A stretch of 64,000 bases of DNA, from NCBI RefSeq assembly GCF_007970465.1, contig NZ_CP042429.1, positions 682,001 to 746,000 of the forward strand. Direction: 5' to 3'. How positions within the stretch are numbered: position 1 is the stretch's first letter; each line of letters begins with the position of its first letter. Origin of the DNA: Corynebacterium nuruki S6-4. GTDB taxonomy: Bacteria; Actinomycetota; Actinomycetes; Mycobacteriales; Mycobacteriaceae. The position numbers were made by a program, and so were the translations under genes. Under the pieces are notes generated by a model. The model was not told the origin of the DNA. It saw only the letters and a list, made by a program, of their open reading frames with translations, and made no database searches. Positions 55,744-62,934 of the stretch are shown one piece after another.

Positions 55744-55805
55744 AAATCTTCACTTACTGAGGTACGTCCTGCAGGGCTGCACGTACCCCAGAAGGTGAAG
55801 ATTTC
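55743..55805. repeat. Long imperfect hairpin at the POT/permease junction
   Basis: Outer arms GAAATCTTCAC (55743-55753) and GTGAAGATTTC (55795-55805) and inner arms GGTACGT (55761-55767) and ACGTACC (55781-55787) are perfect. The bases between them pair partly, giving a nearly continuous 25-position stem around CCTGCAGG. It covers the last base of the POT stop and encodes the last ~18 residues of the permease. It probably ends convergent transcripts, but no U-run follows on either side. Confidence 0.7.
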
Positions 55806-57198
55806 CCGGGTCAGGCCTGCCGGGACGCCACCGGTAGTACACCAGGCACAGCACGGTGAACGGGACGCCGATGGTGAGCGCCTCCCGCTGGTCGGCGTCG
55901 AACCCGACCCCGATGAGGGACGCCACCAGCGCGATGATCGAGAGCCAGGCCAGCACCCGGGAGGCCGGGGCCCGGTAATGCAGCCCGGCGACCCGGCCCC
56001 CGGCGGCGGCGAACCGGCGACGGAACATCAGCTGCGAGGCTGCGATCGCGATCCACACCGCCACCACCGCGAAACCGGCGATCGACACGAGGATCATGTA
56101 AAGGCTGCCCGGCGCGATCTCACTCGACAGCAGCGAGGCCACCCCGCCGATCATCGACACGCACAGTGCGAGCATCGGGATGCCGCGCTTCGTGGTGCGC
56201 AGGAAGGCCTTCGGCGCCTGCCCCTCCGCCGCCATCGAGTGCAGCATGCGGGTGCAGGAGAACAGCCCCGAGTTCCCCGCCGACAGCAGCGCGGCGATGA
56301 TGACGAAGTTCATCACGTCGCCCATCCCGGGGATCCCGGCGATGTCGAAGACGGTGACGAAGGGGGATTCGTCCAGGCCGGCGTCCTCGTAGGGCACGAG
56401 GGCGGCGATGACGAAGATGGCGCCGACGAAGAACACCGTCAGCCGCAGCACGGCGGTGCGGATCGCCTTCGGGATCACCGTCGCCGGATCCTTCGTCTCC
56501 CCGGCGGCCACCCCGATCAGTTCGGTGCCGGAGAAGGCGTAGAACACGCCGAGGGTGACCACGAGCATGCTGCCGAGGCCCTCGGGGAACAGTCCGTGGT
56601 CGGTGTCGAAATTGGTGAGCCAGACGGCGGGGCCGTCGGCGACCGGGTTGATGCCGACGATGGTCGCCGCCCCCACGACGATGAGGGCGAGGACGGCGAC
56701 GACCTTGATCAGCGAGAGCCAGAACTCGGTCTCGCCGAAGACGCGGGCGGAGACGGCGTTGAGGACGAACAGGAAGACCCCGAAGACCACGCACCACACC
56801 CACACGTCGACCCCGGGGAACCAGCGCTGCATGAGGATCCCGGACGCCGTGAACTCACTGCCCAGTGCCACCGCCCAGCACAGCCAGTACAGCCAGGCGG
56901 TGGCGAAACCCCAGGCGGGGCCGAGGTTGCGGGAGGCGTAGATGTGGAAGCCGCCGGAGACCGGCCAGACCACGGCGAGTTCGCCGAGGCAGCACATCAC
57001 CATCCAGGCGACGAGGGCACCGAGGACGTAGGCCAGCACCGCGCCGAGCGGGCCGGCCTCCCCGATGGTGTACCCGGAGGAGACGAACAGGCCGGAGCCG
57101 ATGACGCCGCCGAGGGCGATCATCACCAGGTGGCGCTGCTCCATGGTGCGTTGCAGGCCGGTGTGTACTGTGCCGGCTGCCCCGGCGGTCTCTGTCAT
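55750..57198 (-). CDS. mmuP: Amino acid permease, probable S-methylmethionine permease
   Basis: 482-residue, 12-helix APC-superfamily permease (GabP/LysP/MmuP group). The N-terminal signature is LVMIALGGVIGSGLFVSSGY, then AGPLGAVLAYVLGALVAWMV, and FSGTELIGVAAGETKDPATV is the conserved helix 6-7 region. The ATG at 57198 is 24 bases from the divergent mmuM start, the classical mmuP-mmuM pairing, which supports S-methylmethionine as substrate. The C-terminus (LLGYVQPCRTYLSK) is encoded by a hairpin and may differ from relatives. Transport of another amino acid cannot be excluded. Confidence 0.82.
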   Translation of the reverse strand: MTETAGAAGTVHTGLQRTMEQRHLVMIALGGVIGSGLFVSSGYTIGEAGPLGAVLAYVLGALVAWMVMCCLGELAVVWPVSGGFHIYASRNLGPAWGFATAWLYWLCWAVALGSEFTASGILMQRWFPGVDVWVWCVVFGVFLFVLNAVSARVFGETEFWLSLIKVVAVLALIVVGAATIVGINPVADGPAVWLTNFDTDHGLFPEGLGSMLVVTLGVFYAFSGTELIGVAAGETKDPATVIPKAIRTAVLRLTVFFVGAIFVIAALVPYEDAGLDESPFVTVFDIAGIPGMGDVMNFVIIAALLSAGNSGLFSCTRMLHSMAAEGQAPKAFLRTTKRGIPMLALCVSMIGGVASLLSSEIAPGSLYMILVSIAGFAVVAVWIAIAASQLMFRRRFAAAGGRVAGLHYRAPASRVLAWLSIIALVASLIGVGFDADQREALTIGVPFTVLCLVYYRWRPGRPDPGNLHLLGYVQPCRTYLSK

Positions 57199-57222
57199 GG
57201 GGATAAGCCTATACTCGTGATG

Positions 57223-58224
57223 ATGACTGATAAGCACTCCCCTTCCCTGTTCGACACCCTCGCCGAGCGCCCGGTGATCCTCGACGGCGGCCTGGGCACC
57301 CGCCTGGAGGACCGCGGCAACGACATCACCGGCGCCCTGTGGTCCGCCCAGATCCTGAAGGACAACCCGGATGAGGTCCGGGCCGCCCACGCCGACTTCT
57401 TCGCCGCCGGTGCCGAGGTCGCCACGGCCTGCTCCTACGAGGTGACCGTCGACGGGCTGGTGGCCACCGGCATGTCGCGGTCGGACGCGGTGTCCGAATC
57501 GGAACTGCTGCTGCGCCGGGCGGTGTCGGTGGCGCGGGAGGCGGCGTCCGCTGCTGCCGAGGCGGCCGGTGCGCCGCGCTGGGTCGCCGCCTCGGTCGGT
57601 CCCTACGGTGCGGGCCCGGGTGAGGGCACCGAGTACGACGGTGCCTACGGGCTGACTGTCGACGAGCTGGCGGACTGGCACCGCGACCGGATCGGGATTC
57701 TCGCCGACTCGGGGGCGGACGTGCTCCTTGCGGAGACCGTGCCCTCGGTCCGGGAGATCGAGGCACTGGCCCGCGAGTTCACCGCCGCCGGGGTGGACGC
57801 CCTGCTCAGTGTGACGGTGCTCCCCCGCACCCCGGGGACGCTGGCCGACGGGGTGACCCTGAGCGACGGTACCGAGCTCTCGGAGGTCGCCCGGATCGTC
57901 GCGGAGACCCCGGCATTCCGCACGGTCGGCGTGAACTGCGTCAGCGCGGACGCCGCCCTCGCCGGTGTCCGGGCACTGGGTGAGGGGCTGGCTGAGGCGG
58001 GGCGTCCCCTGCCACTGTCGGTGTACCCGAACAGCGGTGAGCTGTGGGACCACGTGAACCGCTGCTGGCTGCCGCGCACGGCGGAGTCTGCGGGTGGGGC
58101 GACCACCAGTCTGCTGGACGCGGTCCCGGACTTCCTCGACGCCGGCGTGCGCCTCATCGGCGGCTGCTGCCGGGTGACCCCACGGGAGATCACCGCGATC
58201 GCGCAGGCGGTGCGCGGGCGGTAG
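57223..58224 (+). CDS. mmuM: Homocysteine S-methyltransferase
   Basis: Zinc enzyme that makes methionine from homocysteine and S-methylmethionine. The 333 residues begin PVILDGGLGTRLEDRGNDI, with the first zinc cysteine in VGVNCVSADAAL and the second pair in LIGGCCRVTPREI. TATACT (57210-57215) lies 7 bases before the ATG at 57223. ATG 57220 and GTG 57217 are also in frame, but the leaderless spacing favours 57223. It is divergent from mmuP. A decayed copy of its last 60 bases lies at 60842-60925. Confidence 0.93.
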   Translation: MTDKHSPSLFDTLAERPVILDGGLGTRLEDRGNDITGALWSAQILKDNPDEVRAAHADFFAAGAEVATACSYEVTVDGLVATGMSRSDAVSESELLLRRAVSVAREAASAAAEAAGAPRWVAASVGPYGAGPGEGTEYDGAYGLTVDELADWHRDRIGILADSGADVLLAETVPSVREIEALAREFTAAGVDALLSVTVLPRTPGTLADGVTLSDGTELSEVARIVAETPAFRTVGVNCVSADAALAGVRALGEGLAEAGRPLPLSVYPNSGELWDHVNRCWLPRTAESAGGATTSLLDAVPDFLDAGVRLIGGCCRVTPREITAIAQAVRGR

Positions 58225-58434
58225 GTGACGAAGCGGGATATGCCGCCGCATTCCTGTCCATCTTGATGTTGTCCACAGGGGCTGAGTTGTCCACAGGTAC
58301 CGGGGGTTTTGAGATTTCGCCGTCGTGTGGACGACGTAGCACCGCGTACCGTCAACGGAACCGCTGCCTTCAGACGGCAGTACGACACGGGGAGACCTCC
58401 ACATGCTTCTGCCGCCTGACCCCTGCCCGATCAA

Positions 58435-58477
58435 CGTCAATATATCCTTGACGCTCCCGCCAACGTCAAGATAGAGT
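58435..58477 (+). promoter_or_regulatory. Promoter and repeats before the first toxin gene
   Basis: TTGACG (58448-58453) and TAGAGT (58472-58477) form a plausible promoter with an 18-base spacer, ending 6 bases before the ATG at 58484. CGTCAA occurs at 58435-58440 and 58464-58469 and its complement TTGACG lies between, so each neighbouring pair forms an inverted repeat. The direct repeat CAACGTCAA is also formed. This fits autoregulation by the module. The rest of 58225-58434 shows nothing I can name. Confidence 0.55.
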
Positions 58478-58483
58478 TTACGT

Positions 58484-58720
58484 ATGAGGGTCGCTGACAG
58501 TGCTCTCAAACATGACGTCTCAGAGGAATCGATCCGCCACGCCTGGGAGAACGCTATCCGGCTCATCGAGTACGAATACCACGGCGAAGACCGGCTACTG
58601 ATCATCGGTCCAGACCCGGGCGGCATCCTCCTGGAACTCGTCGCGGTGCCCGCCGGAGACCCCACGAGGATCATCCATGCCGACCGACTTCGCGCCAAGT
58701 TCCACGACTATCTCCGATAA
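58484..58720 (+). CDS. Putative toxin of a type II toxin-antitoxin pair
   Basis: 78-residue protein starting MRVADSALKHDVSEESIRHA, with the core LLIIGPDPGGILLELVAVP and a C-terminal HADRLRAKFHDYL. This N-terminal pattern and GPDxxGxLLE core are familiar from small actinobacterial proteins annotated as toxins or hypothetical proteins. The mechanism is unknown. It is paired with a small HTH protein 13 bases downstream and preceded by operator-like repeats. It resembles the truncated frame on the other strand at 59191-59283 (KHG context). Confidence 0.6.
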   Translation: MRVADSALKHDVSEESIRHAWENAIRLIEYEYHGEDRLLIIGPDPGGILLELVAVPAGDPTRIIHADRLRAKFHDYLR

Positions 58721-58733
58721 GGACGGCTTACCC

Positions 58734-58976
58734 ATGACCACCAGCCACATCAACGAGGCGACCGGCCTCGATGCCATCGACCCGGCTACCATGCCCGCCA
58801 GAGATGCCAGCCACTTCCGCCGCATCATCGCCGCGCGTAAGAATCTCGATGCCGCAAAGGACGAGCTGCAGGCAGCTGTGGACGCGGCCCGGGACGCAGG
58901 TGATTCCTGGACTGTCATCGGTGCCGCCCTGGATGTCAGCAAACAGGCCGCGTACCAGCGCTTCGGCAAGCGCTGA
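58734..58976 (+). CDS. Small HTH protein, probable antitoxin partner
   Basis: 80-residue protein with the central helical region ASHFRRIIAARKNLDAAKDE and a C-terminal helix-turn-helix-like SWTVIGAALDVSKQAAYQRF. The frame extends to 58677 within the upstream gene, but ATG 58734 follows GATAAGGACGG and leaves a 13-base gap. Small proteins with this C-terminus are common next to putative toxins. DNA binding to the upstream CGTCAA repeats is an inference. Confidence 0.6.
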   Translation: MTTSHINEATGLDAIDPATMPARDASHFRRIIAARKNLDAAKDELQAAVDAARDAGDSWTVIGAALDVSKQAAYQRFGKR

Positions 58977-59042
58977 CCATCTTCGAGCGCCGCGCTGTTC
59001 GCCGGGACCGTGCTTAATTGTGGTGATGGCGCCCAACCCGAC

Positions 59043-59180
59043 TTACGTCGAGGGTCGTCTCCACGGGGACGCCTCAGCCGTCAGCTCGGAGTTCCGGAAC
59101 CCCTGCTCCGCCTCCTGCGCGAGCTCCGCAATGACCGCATCGGTCAGCACAGCGCCGTCGGCGGCAACATAGTCACTCAT
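59043..59180 (-). CDS. Short antitoxin-like protein, probably truncated
   Basis: 45-residue frame starting MSDYVAADGAVLTDAVIAEL and continuing AQEAEQGFRNSELTAE. It has an excellent SD (GAGGAAAGCGCG). The pattern MS-Y-x-x-DG-x-x-LTD-x-x-I followed by AEEAE-GF is the N-terminus of a common actinobacterial antitoxin family that is normally about 75-100 residues with a DNA-binding C-terminal part. That part is missing here, ending ...RRPST. It lies 10 bases after the truncated toxin frame. Confidence 0.5.
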   Translation of the reverse strand: MSDYVAADGAVLTDAVIAELAQEAEQGFRNSELTAEASPWRRPST

Positions 59181-59190
59181 CGCGCTTTCC

Positions 59191-59283
59191 TCATTTCTGT
59201 CGCGAATCGGACTCGACCCTGTTCTTCATCCAGCCGTGCTTGTACGCGTGCGGGTGGATGGTGATCTGCGCATCTGCCAGCAT
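59191..59283 (-). pseudogene. Truncated toxin of the same family as 58484
   Basis: 30-residue frame (MLADAQITIHPHAYKHG, then WMKNRVESDSRQK) with a strong SD (GGAGGGG). The N-terminus ITIHPHAYKHG matches the opening of small toxins such as the one at 58484 (RVADSALKHDVSEE), but the conserved GPD core is lost and the frame closes after 30 codons. It is followed by the antitoxin-like gene, so this looks like a decayed second module in the opposite orientation. Confidence 0.5.
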
Positions 59284-59350
59284 AGTTTCCCCTCCATGCG
59301 AATCGCACTACGTTTTCGCATTGCACTCCCTCCCCGGGTGAGCCGTCAGC

Positions 59351-59542
59351 CTAGCCAGCGCGGCGCCGGGTAGGCTGACCCTTTACCCCAGATCCCCAGG
59401 ACACTGTGGGCAACTTACGCAGGTCCGTCTCACCGCTCTGTTGAGCACCGAACTCGAGCACTGATCCGTCGGACAGGGGCTGTTCGCGGAATCCGTGCTC
59501 GACTTCACGGACGCGTCCCCGATCAGCAGCGGTGGTGAACAT
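59351..59542 (-). CDS. Unrecognised small open frame
   Basis: 63-residue frame starting MFTTAADRGRVREVEHGFRE at an ATG with AAGAAGGGG six bases upstream. It continues QPLSDGSVLEFGAQQSGE and turns basic at the end (PTRRRAG). I recognise no family. It may be a real small gene or the start of a truncated one. The bases 59284-59350 and 59543-59595 around it show nothing I can name. Confidence 0.3.
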   Translation of the reverse strand: MFTTAADRGRVREVEHGFREQPLSDGSVLEFGAQQSGETDLRKLPTVSWGSGVKGQPTRRRAG

Positions 59543-59595
59543 CAGATTCCCCTTCTTCACCGCCGACAGGTTCGCGAAGGCCGGGGTATTCTCCG

Positions 59596-59887
59596 GTGAC
59601 TGTCCAGGGTGATGTCCCCGTACTTTGTGCTCATGGTGAGCGGGCAGCCGGCAGTCTCCGCACCCTGTCGCAGTGGAGCGAGAACCTCGGCATTCCGCAG
59701 GGCAGACTGTTCGAACACTTCCGGAAAGAAACCGGCCAGTCCTTCACCCTGTGGAACTCCGACCTGCGGATGAATGCGTCGCGTCTCCGGCTTCACCTGG
59801 GCATTCACCGCCCGCCACGGGATGACGCCCACCGAGTTCCGGAAGCAGTACTCACGGCCGATCATCTACGACGAGGTCACCGGGTAG
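59596..59887 (+). pseudogene. AraC-family regulator relic
   Basis: One frame encodes an AraC-type first helix-turn-helix: LRTLSQWSENLGIPQGRLFE, then HFRKETGQSFTLWNSDLRMN. At about 59774 the frame changes, and the +1 frame continues with a typical AraC C-terminus, RVSGFTWAFTARHGMTPTEF, ending RKQYSRPIIYDEVTG at TAG 59885. About 20 residues between the two helices are missing. A deletion with frameshift has therefore removed part of the DNA-binding domain, and the N-terminal sensing domain is also absent. Confidence 0.7.
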
Positions 59888-59893
59888 CGCCAG

Positions 59894-60562
59894 CTACCGA
59901 TGTTTTGACGCCATCATCTGGTGGAAGATCTCTGCGGCCGAGCGGTTGTCACGCACTCCCTCGGTCACTGACAGTGCACCTGAGGCCGCCTGATCCGCCG
60001 GCACCACCGCAGGACGCAGCTCCCGGGCGAGGAACGAGTAGTCCACCGTGGCTGCCCCGACGTAGCGGGCGGCGTGCACCCGGTCGGCGTTGATCACTGT
60101 CCAGTCCACGGCCCAGCCTGCACTCCGGAGCATCTGGTCGAAGAAGTAGCGCTGGGTCCGGGAGTTCCCGTCCTGGAACGGGTGCACCATCGTCAGCTCC
60201 GACCAATGCTCGGCCACAGCAGCTACTGCAGCATCTACATCCGTGGGTGAGGGCGGACGCCGCCCGATGTCGCGGAACACCCGGTCGAGTTCCCGGTCGA
60301 CGTACTGTGCCCGGCACATCGCCATCCCCATTGCACCGACCTCGGTGGTACGTATTCGCCCGGCCCACGGGTAGACGTCCTGCATAAGGTAGGCGTGCAC
60401 TCGACACAGGTCATCACGGGTGAAACTGGTCAGTGGTGCCGAGTTTTCGAGTTCGAAGAGCCTCCTGGCTGCAAGTTCTCCTCCGATGTCCTCCAGCTCA
60501 ACGGCATCGGTGATCCCGAACCAGTTGTCGGGTACCCCCGCGTTTTCCTCCCCCATGTCCAT
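59894..60562 (-). CDS. Fic-domain protein, probable AMP-transferase toxin
   Basis: 222-residue Fic protein that would transfer AMP or a related group to target proteins. The Fic motif is HPFQDGNSRTQR, with GNSR where GNGR is usual; the two arginines and the histidine are kept. The flap region (GRIRTTEVGAMGMAMCRAQY) and C-terminal helices (YFFDQMLRSAGWAVDWTVIN) are typical of class I proteins. It directly follows its small antitoxin-like gene, three bases apart. ATG 60556 is an alternative start. Confidence 0.88.
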   Translation of the reverse strand: MDMGEENAGVPDNWFGITDAVELEDIGGELAARRLFELENSAPLTSFTRDDLCRVHAYLMQDVYPWAGRIRTTEVGAMGMAMCRAQYVDRELDRVFRDIGRRPPSPTDVDAAVAAVAEHWSELTMVHPFQDGNSRTQRYFFDQMLRSAGWAVDWTVINADRVHAARYVGAATVDYSFLARELRPAVVPADQAASGALSVTEGVRDNRSAAEIFHQMMASKHR

Positions 60563-60565
60563 CCC

Positions 60566-60787
60566 CTATGCGCTCGCGGCGATCCGCCGGCGTAGCTCAC
60601 GAGCTCGGGGGGTGTCCCCGTAACCTCGCTTCTCCAGCAGCTCCAGAGCAGACTGGTCGGCAGAGATCTCTCCCCGGAGAATCCGCCGGCCTTCCTGCTC
60701 AGTCTCCTTGCTCAACGGCTGCCCCGCCATCGTCATCGACGCGGCGACGGCGGCGACCTTCTGGTCCTCGGTGCGGTAGTCGTCCAT
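60566..60787 (-). CDS. VbhA-like antitoxin of the Fic protein
   Basis: 73-residue helical protein that should block its Fic partner. In VbhA-type antitoxins the inhibitory helix carries (S/T)xxxE(G/N). The matching place here reads SMTMAG in AASMTMAGQPLSKETEQEG, so the key glutamate is alanine (codon GCG, one change from GAG). The rest, GRRILRGEISADQSALELLE, is normal. Start ATG 60787 with GGAGG seven bases upstream. Antitoxin activity is therefore in doubt. Confidence 0.8.
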   Translation of the reverse strand: MDDYRTEDQKVAAVAASMTMAGQPLSKETEQEGRRILRGEISADQSALELLEKRGYGDTPRARELRRRIAASA

Positions 60788-60841
60788 GTGCTGGCCTCCC
60801 TGGTCCGGGTCCATCGTACCTGTGGCGGTAGTCCAGTTTCC

Positions 60842-60925
60842 AGGATCGGCGGCTGCTGCCGCGTCACCCGGTACGACGTCACTGCGACCGCACAGGCGGT
60901 GCGCCGAGCAGGTCGTCCCGGTTGA
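60842..60925 (+). pseudogene. Decayed copy of the mmuM 3' end
   Basis: The frame encodes RIGGCCRVTRYDVTATAQAV, then RRAGRPG and TGA (60923-60925). It matches the zinc-binding C-terminus of MmuM (LIGGCCRVTPREITAIAQAV). Aligning 60 bases by eye from ATCGGCGGCTGC gives 48 identical bases to 58156-58215. Everything upstream of this fragment is lost. It lies on the same strand as mmuM, at the far edge of the toxin-antitoxin island, and overlaps the 3' end of the MHS carrier gene. Confidence 0.8.
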
Positions 60926-62267
60926 TCTCCGCCAACGGCCGGTGCGCCCGGTCCCGGAACAGCACCAGTGCCGGCACACCGGTGACGATGATCACCGCCA
61001 CCGCGTACCAGGCCGGGGCGTAGACCGAGCCGGTGACGGTGATCAGCCAGGTCGCCACGAACGGCGACAGTCCGCCGAAGAGGACCGTGGCGATGTTGTA
61101 GCCGACCGCCATCCCCGAGAACCGGCCGACCGCGGTGAACTGCTCGGGGACGGCGGACGCCGCGACCGCGCTCCAGCCCGCCGCGGGGACCGCGAGAAAG
61201 GCCCCGCCCACCAGCGCCGCCGACCCGGAACCGCCGGCGAGCAGCAGGTACGCCGGCAGTGTCGTCACCAGGATGACCACTGCCAGGACCACGAACACCG
61301 GGCGACGCCCGACGACATCGGAAGCCAGGCCGAACAACGGGGTGACGATAATGGCGACCACCGCGGCCACCGTACCCAGCCACAGTGACGTGGTGCCCGG
61401 CATATCCGCGGTCGTCTCGAGATATGTCGGCACGTTGGTGATGTTGAGGAAGTAGGCGGCCGACCCCGCCGCGGAGACCAGGAAGGCGACGACCACAGCC
61501 CGCGGGTGCGACCGCAGCACGGTGAGCAACGGGGACCGGCCGGGGTCGGCCGGGTTATCCCGGACCTCCTCGAACGTCGTCGTCTCATCCATGAGCCGGC
61601 GCAGCGGGACCATCAGCGCGGCCAGCGCCGCCCCGGCCAGGAACAGCACCCGCCATCCCCAGGCGTCCAGGTCCGCCGGGGTCAGCAGCCGGGACATCAG
61701 GTAGCCGCCGCCGACCGCCAGCAGGGAACCGATCTCGGAATTCGCGGCCGCCCAGCTGGCCGCCAGGCCGCGCCGGCCGTCCCGGGCGGTCTCGGCGAGG
61801 TACACCATGATGCCGGTGTATTCGGCGCCGACGGCGAACCCGGCCAGGCAGCGCAGCACCAGCACACCCACTCCACCCCAGACGCCGACCGTGTCCGACC
61901 CCGGCATGACCGCGATCCCCGCCAGTGCCGCGGCCATCAGGGAGGCGGAGACGATCAGCGACGCCCTGCGTCCGATCCGGTCGCCGAGATGGCCGAAGAC
62001 CATCGCCCCGACCGGCCGGAAGACGAACCCGGCCGCCCCGAGGGCGAGGGTCAGCAGCAGGGATCCCTCGTCGCCGCCGAAGAAGGTGGTCGCCAGGCTG
62101 GACGAGACGTAGAAGAAGACGGAGAAGTCGTACCACTCCACGACCGTGCCGAACGCCGCGACCGCCATGGAGCGGCGCCGACGCGTACCGGGGGACGCAG
62201 CGTCGGTGGGCGCTGCAGGGGTTACGACCGCTGTGGGCGCTGTGGGCCCGGGAGGCTCAGGGGACAT
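60879..62267 (-). CDS. MFS transporter, metabolite:H+ symporter type
   Basis: 462-residue MHS-type carrier, related to that at 29484. It has an Ala/Pro-rich 30-residue N-terminus, AFGTVVEWYDFSVFFYVSSS at helix 1, GHLGDRIGRRASLIVSASLM at loop 2-3 and LRCLAGFAVGAEYTGIMVYL. The ATG at 62267 has TAGTCT 7 bases upstream, a leaderless pattern. The last residues (LLGAPPVRSQ) are encoded antisense to the mmuM relic, so the C-terminus may have been changed by the rearrangement. Substrate unknown (citrate, proline or shikimate-like compounds are typical). Confidence 0.87.
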   Translation of the reverse strand: MSPEPPGPTAPTAVVTPAAPTDAASPGTRRRRSMAVAAFGTVVEWYDFSVFFYVSSSLATTFFGGDEGSLLLTLALGAAGFVFRPVGAMVFGHLGDRIGRRASLIVSASLMAAALAGIAVMPGSDTVGVWGGVGVLVLRCLAGFAVGAEYTGIMVYLAETARDGRRGLAASWAAANSEIGSLLAVGGGYLMSRLLTPADLDAWGWRVLFLAGAALAALMVPLRRLMDETTTFEEVRDNPADPGRSPLLTVLRSHPRAVVVAFLVSAAGSAAYFLNITNVPTYLETTADMPGTTSLWLGTVAAVVAIIVTPLFGLASDVVGRRPVFVVLAVVILVTTLPAYLLLAGGSGSAALVGGAFLAVPAAGWSAVAASAVPEQFTAVGRFSGMAVGYNIATVLFGGLSPFVATWLITVTGSVYAPAWYAVAVIIVTGVPALVLFRDRAHRPLAEINRDDLLGAPPVRSQ

Positions 62268-62295
62268 GACGACGAGACTACGTGCGGCCGCCGGC

Positions 62296-62868
62296 TCACC
62301 GCACTGCGCAGTCCGAGGCGATGTCCGGGCTGATCACTCCCCTGTTCTGCAGCCAGCCGAACATCCGGCAGCCCAGGCAGAACCCGGCGAAGCCTTCCAG
62401 GGAGGCCGCCACCACCAGCAGGAGCAGCACCACATCCGCCGCCACCGGCCACCCGACCAGCCGGAGCACCAGCGCCACCCCGGAGAACACCACCCCGATG
62501 CCCTGGGCGAACCGCTTGGGCGGGCCGGCGGTCATCACGGGCTCCCCGAACGCTACCCGCGCCAGCCACCGCACCGACAGCTGGCCGAACGGGTCGAACC
62601 GGGGCCCGGCCAGCACCCGCAGGACGAAACCGAGGAACAGCAGCAGGTTCAGGACCACCGCGGCGGCGTCCCACCCCACCAGTGACTCGACGATGGTCGC
62701 CACCGAGAGGGCGACGACCAGCATGGCGGTGGTGCGTGCCGCCCGGTCGTTGACCACCGGCGGGAACCACCACAGGGTCGCCGGCCCGCGTGGCGGGCGG
62801 GCGTCCGCCTCACCGGCCGAGCGCGGCGGGATCACGGGCTGCTGCGGCACCTGGAATGAACTGCTCAT
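62296..62868 (-). CDS. DUF4395 membrane protein
   Basis: 190-residue inner-membrane protein with four hydrophobic segments (AMLVVALSVATIVESLVGW, VLNLLLFLGFVLRVLAG, GVVFSGVALVLRLVG, VVLLLLVVAASLEGFAGFCL) and the family marks GPRFDPFGQLSVR, PPKRFAQ and the C-terminal FCLGCRMFGWL, with a CxxC-like pair. Such proteins are often near thioredoxin or rhodanese genes in actinobacteria. No such partner is seen here. The ATG at 62868 has TAGGCT 9 bases upstream. Confidence 0.8.
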   Translation of the reverse strand: MSSSFQVPQQPVIPPRSAGEADARPPRGPATLWWFPPVVNDRAARTTAMLVVALSVATIVESLVGWDAAAVVLNLLLFLGFVLRVLAGPRFDPFGQLSVRWLARVAFGEPVMTAGPPKRFAQGIGVVFSGVALVLRLVGWPVAADVVLLLLVVAASLEGFAGFCLGCRMFGWLQNRGVISPDIASDCAVR

Positions 62869-62934
62869 GGTCCGCGGAGCCTACTCCCCCGCCCTCACCC
62901 CGACCAGGGTTCGGCTCACGGCCGACCGCACCCT

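Noticed and set aside
59894..60562. Fic protein called inactive because of GNSR
   Set aside because: The histidine, phenylalanine, Gly-Asn and both arginines of the motif are present, and I recall Fic proteins with Ser or Thr at this place. Reduced activity is possible but not shown.
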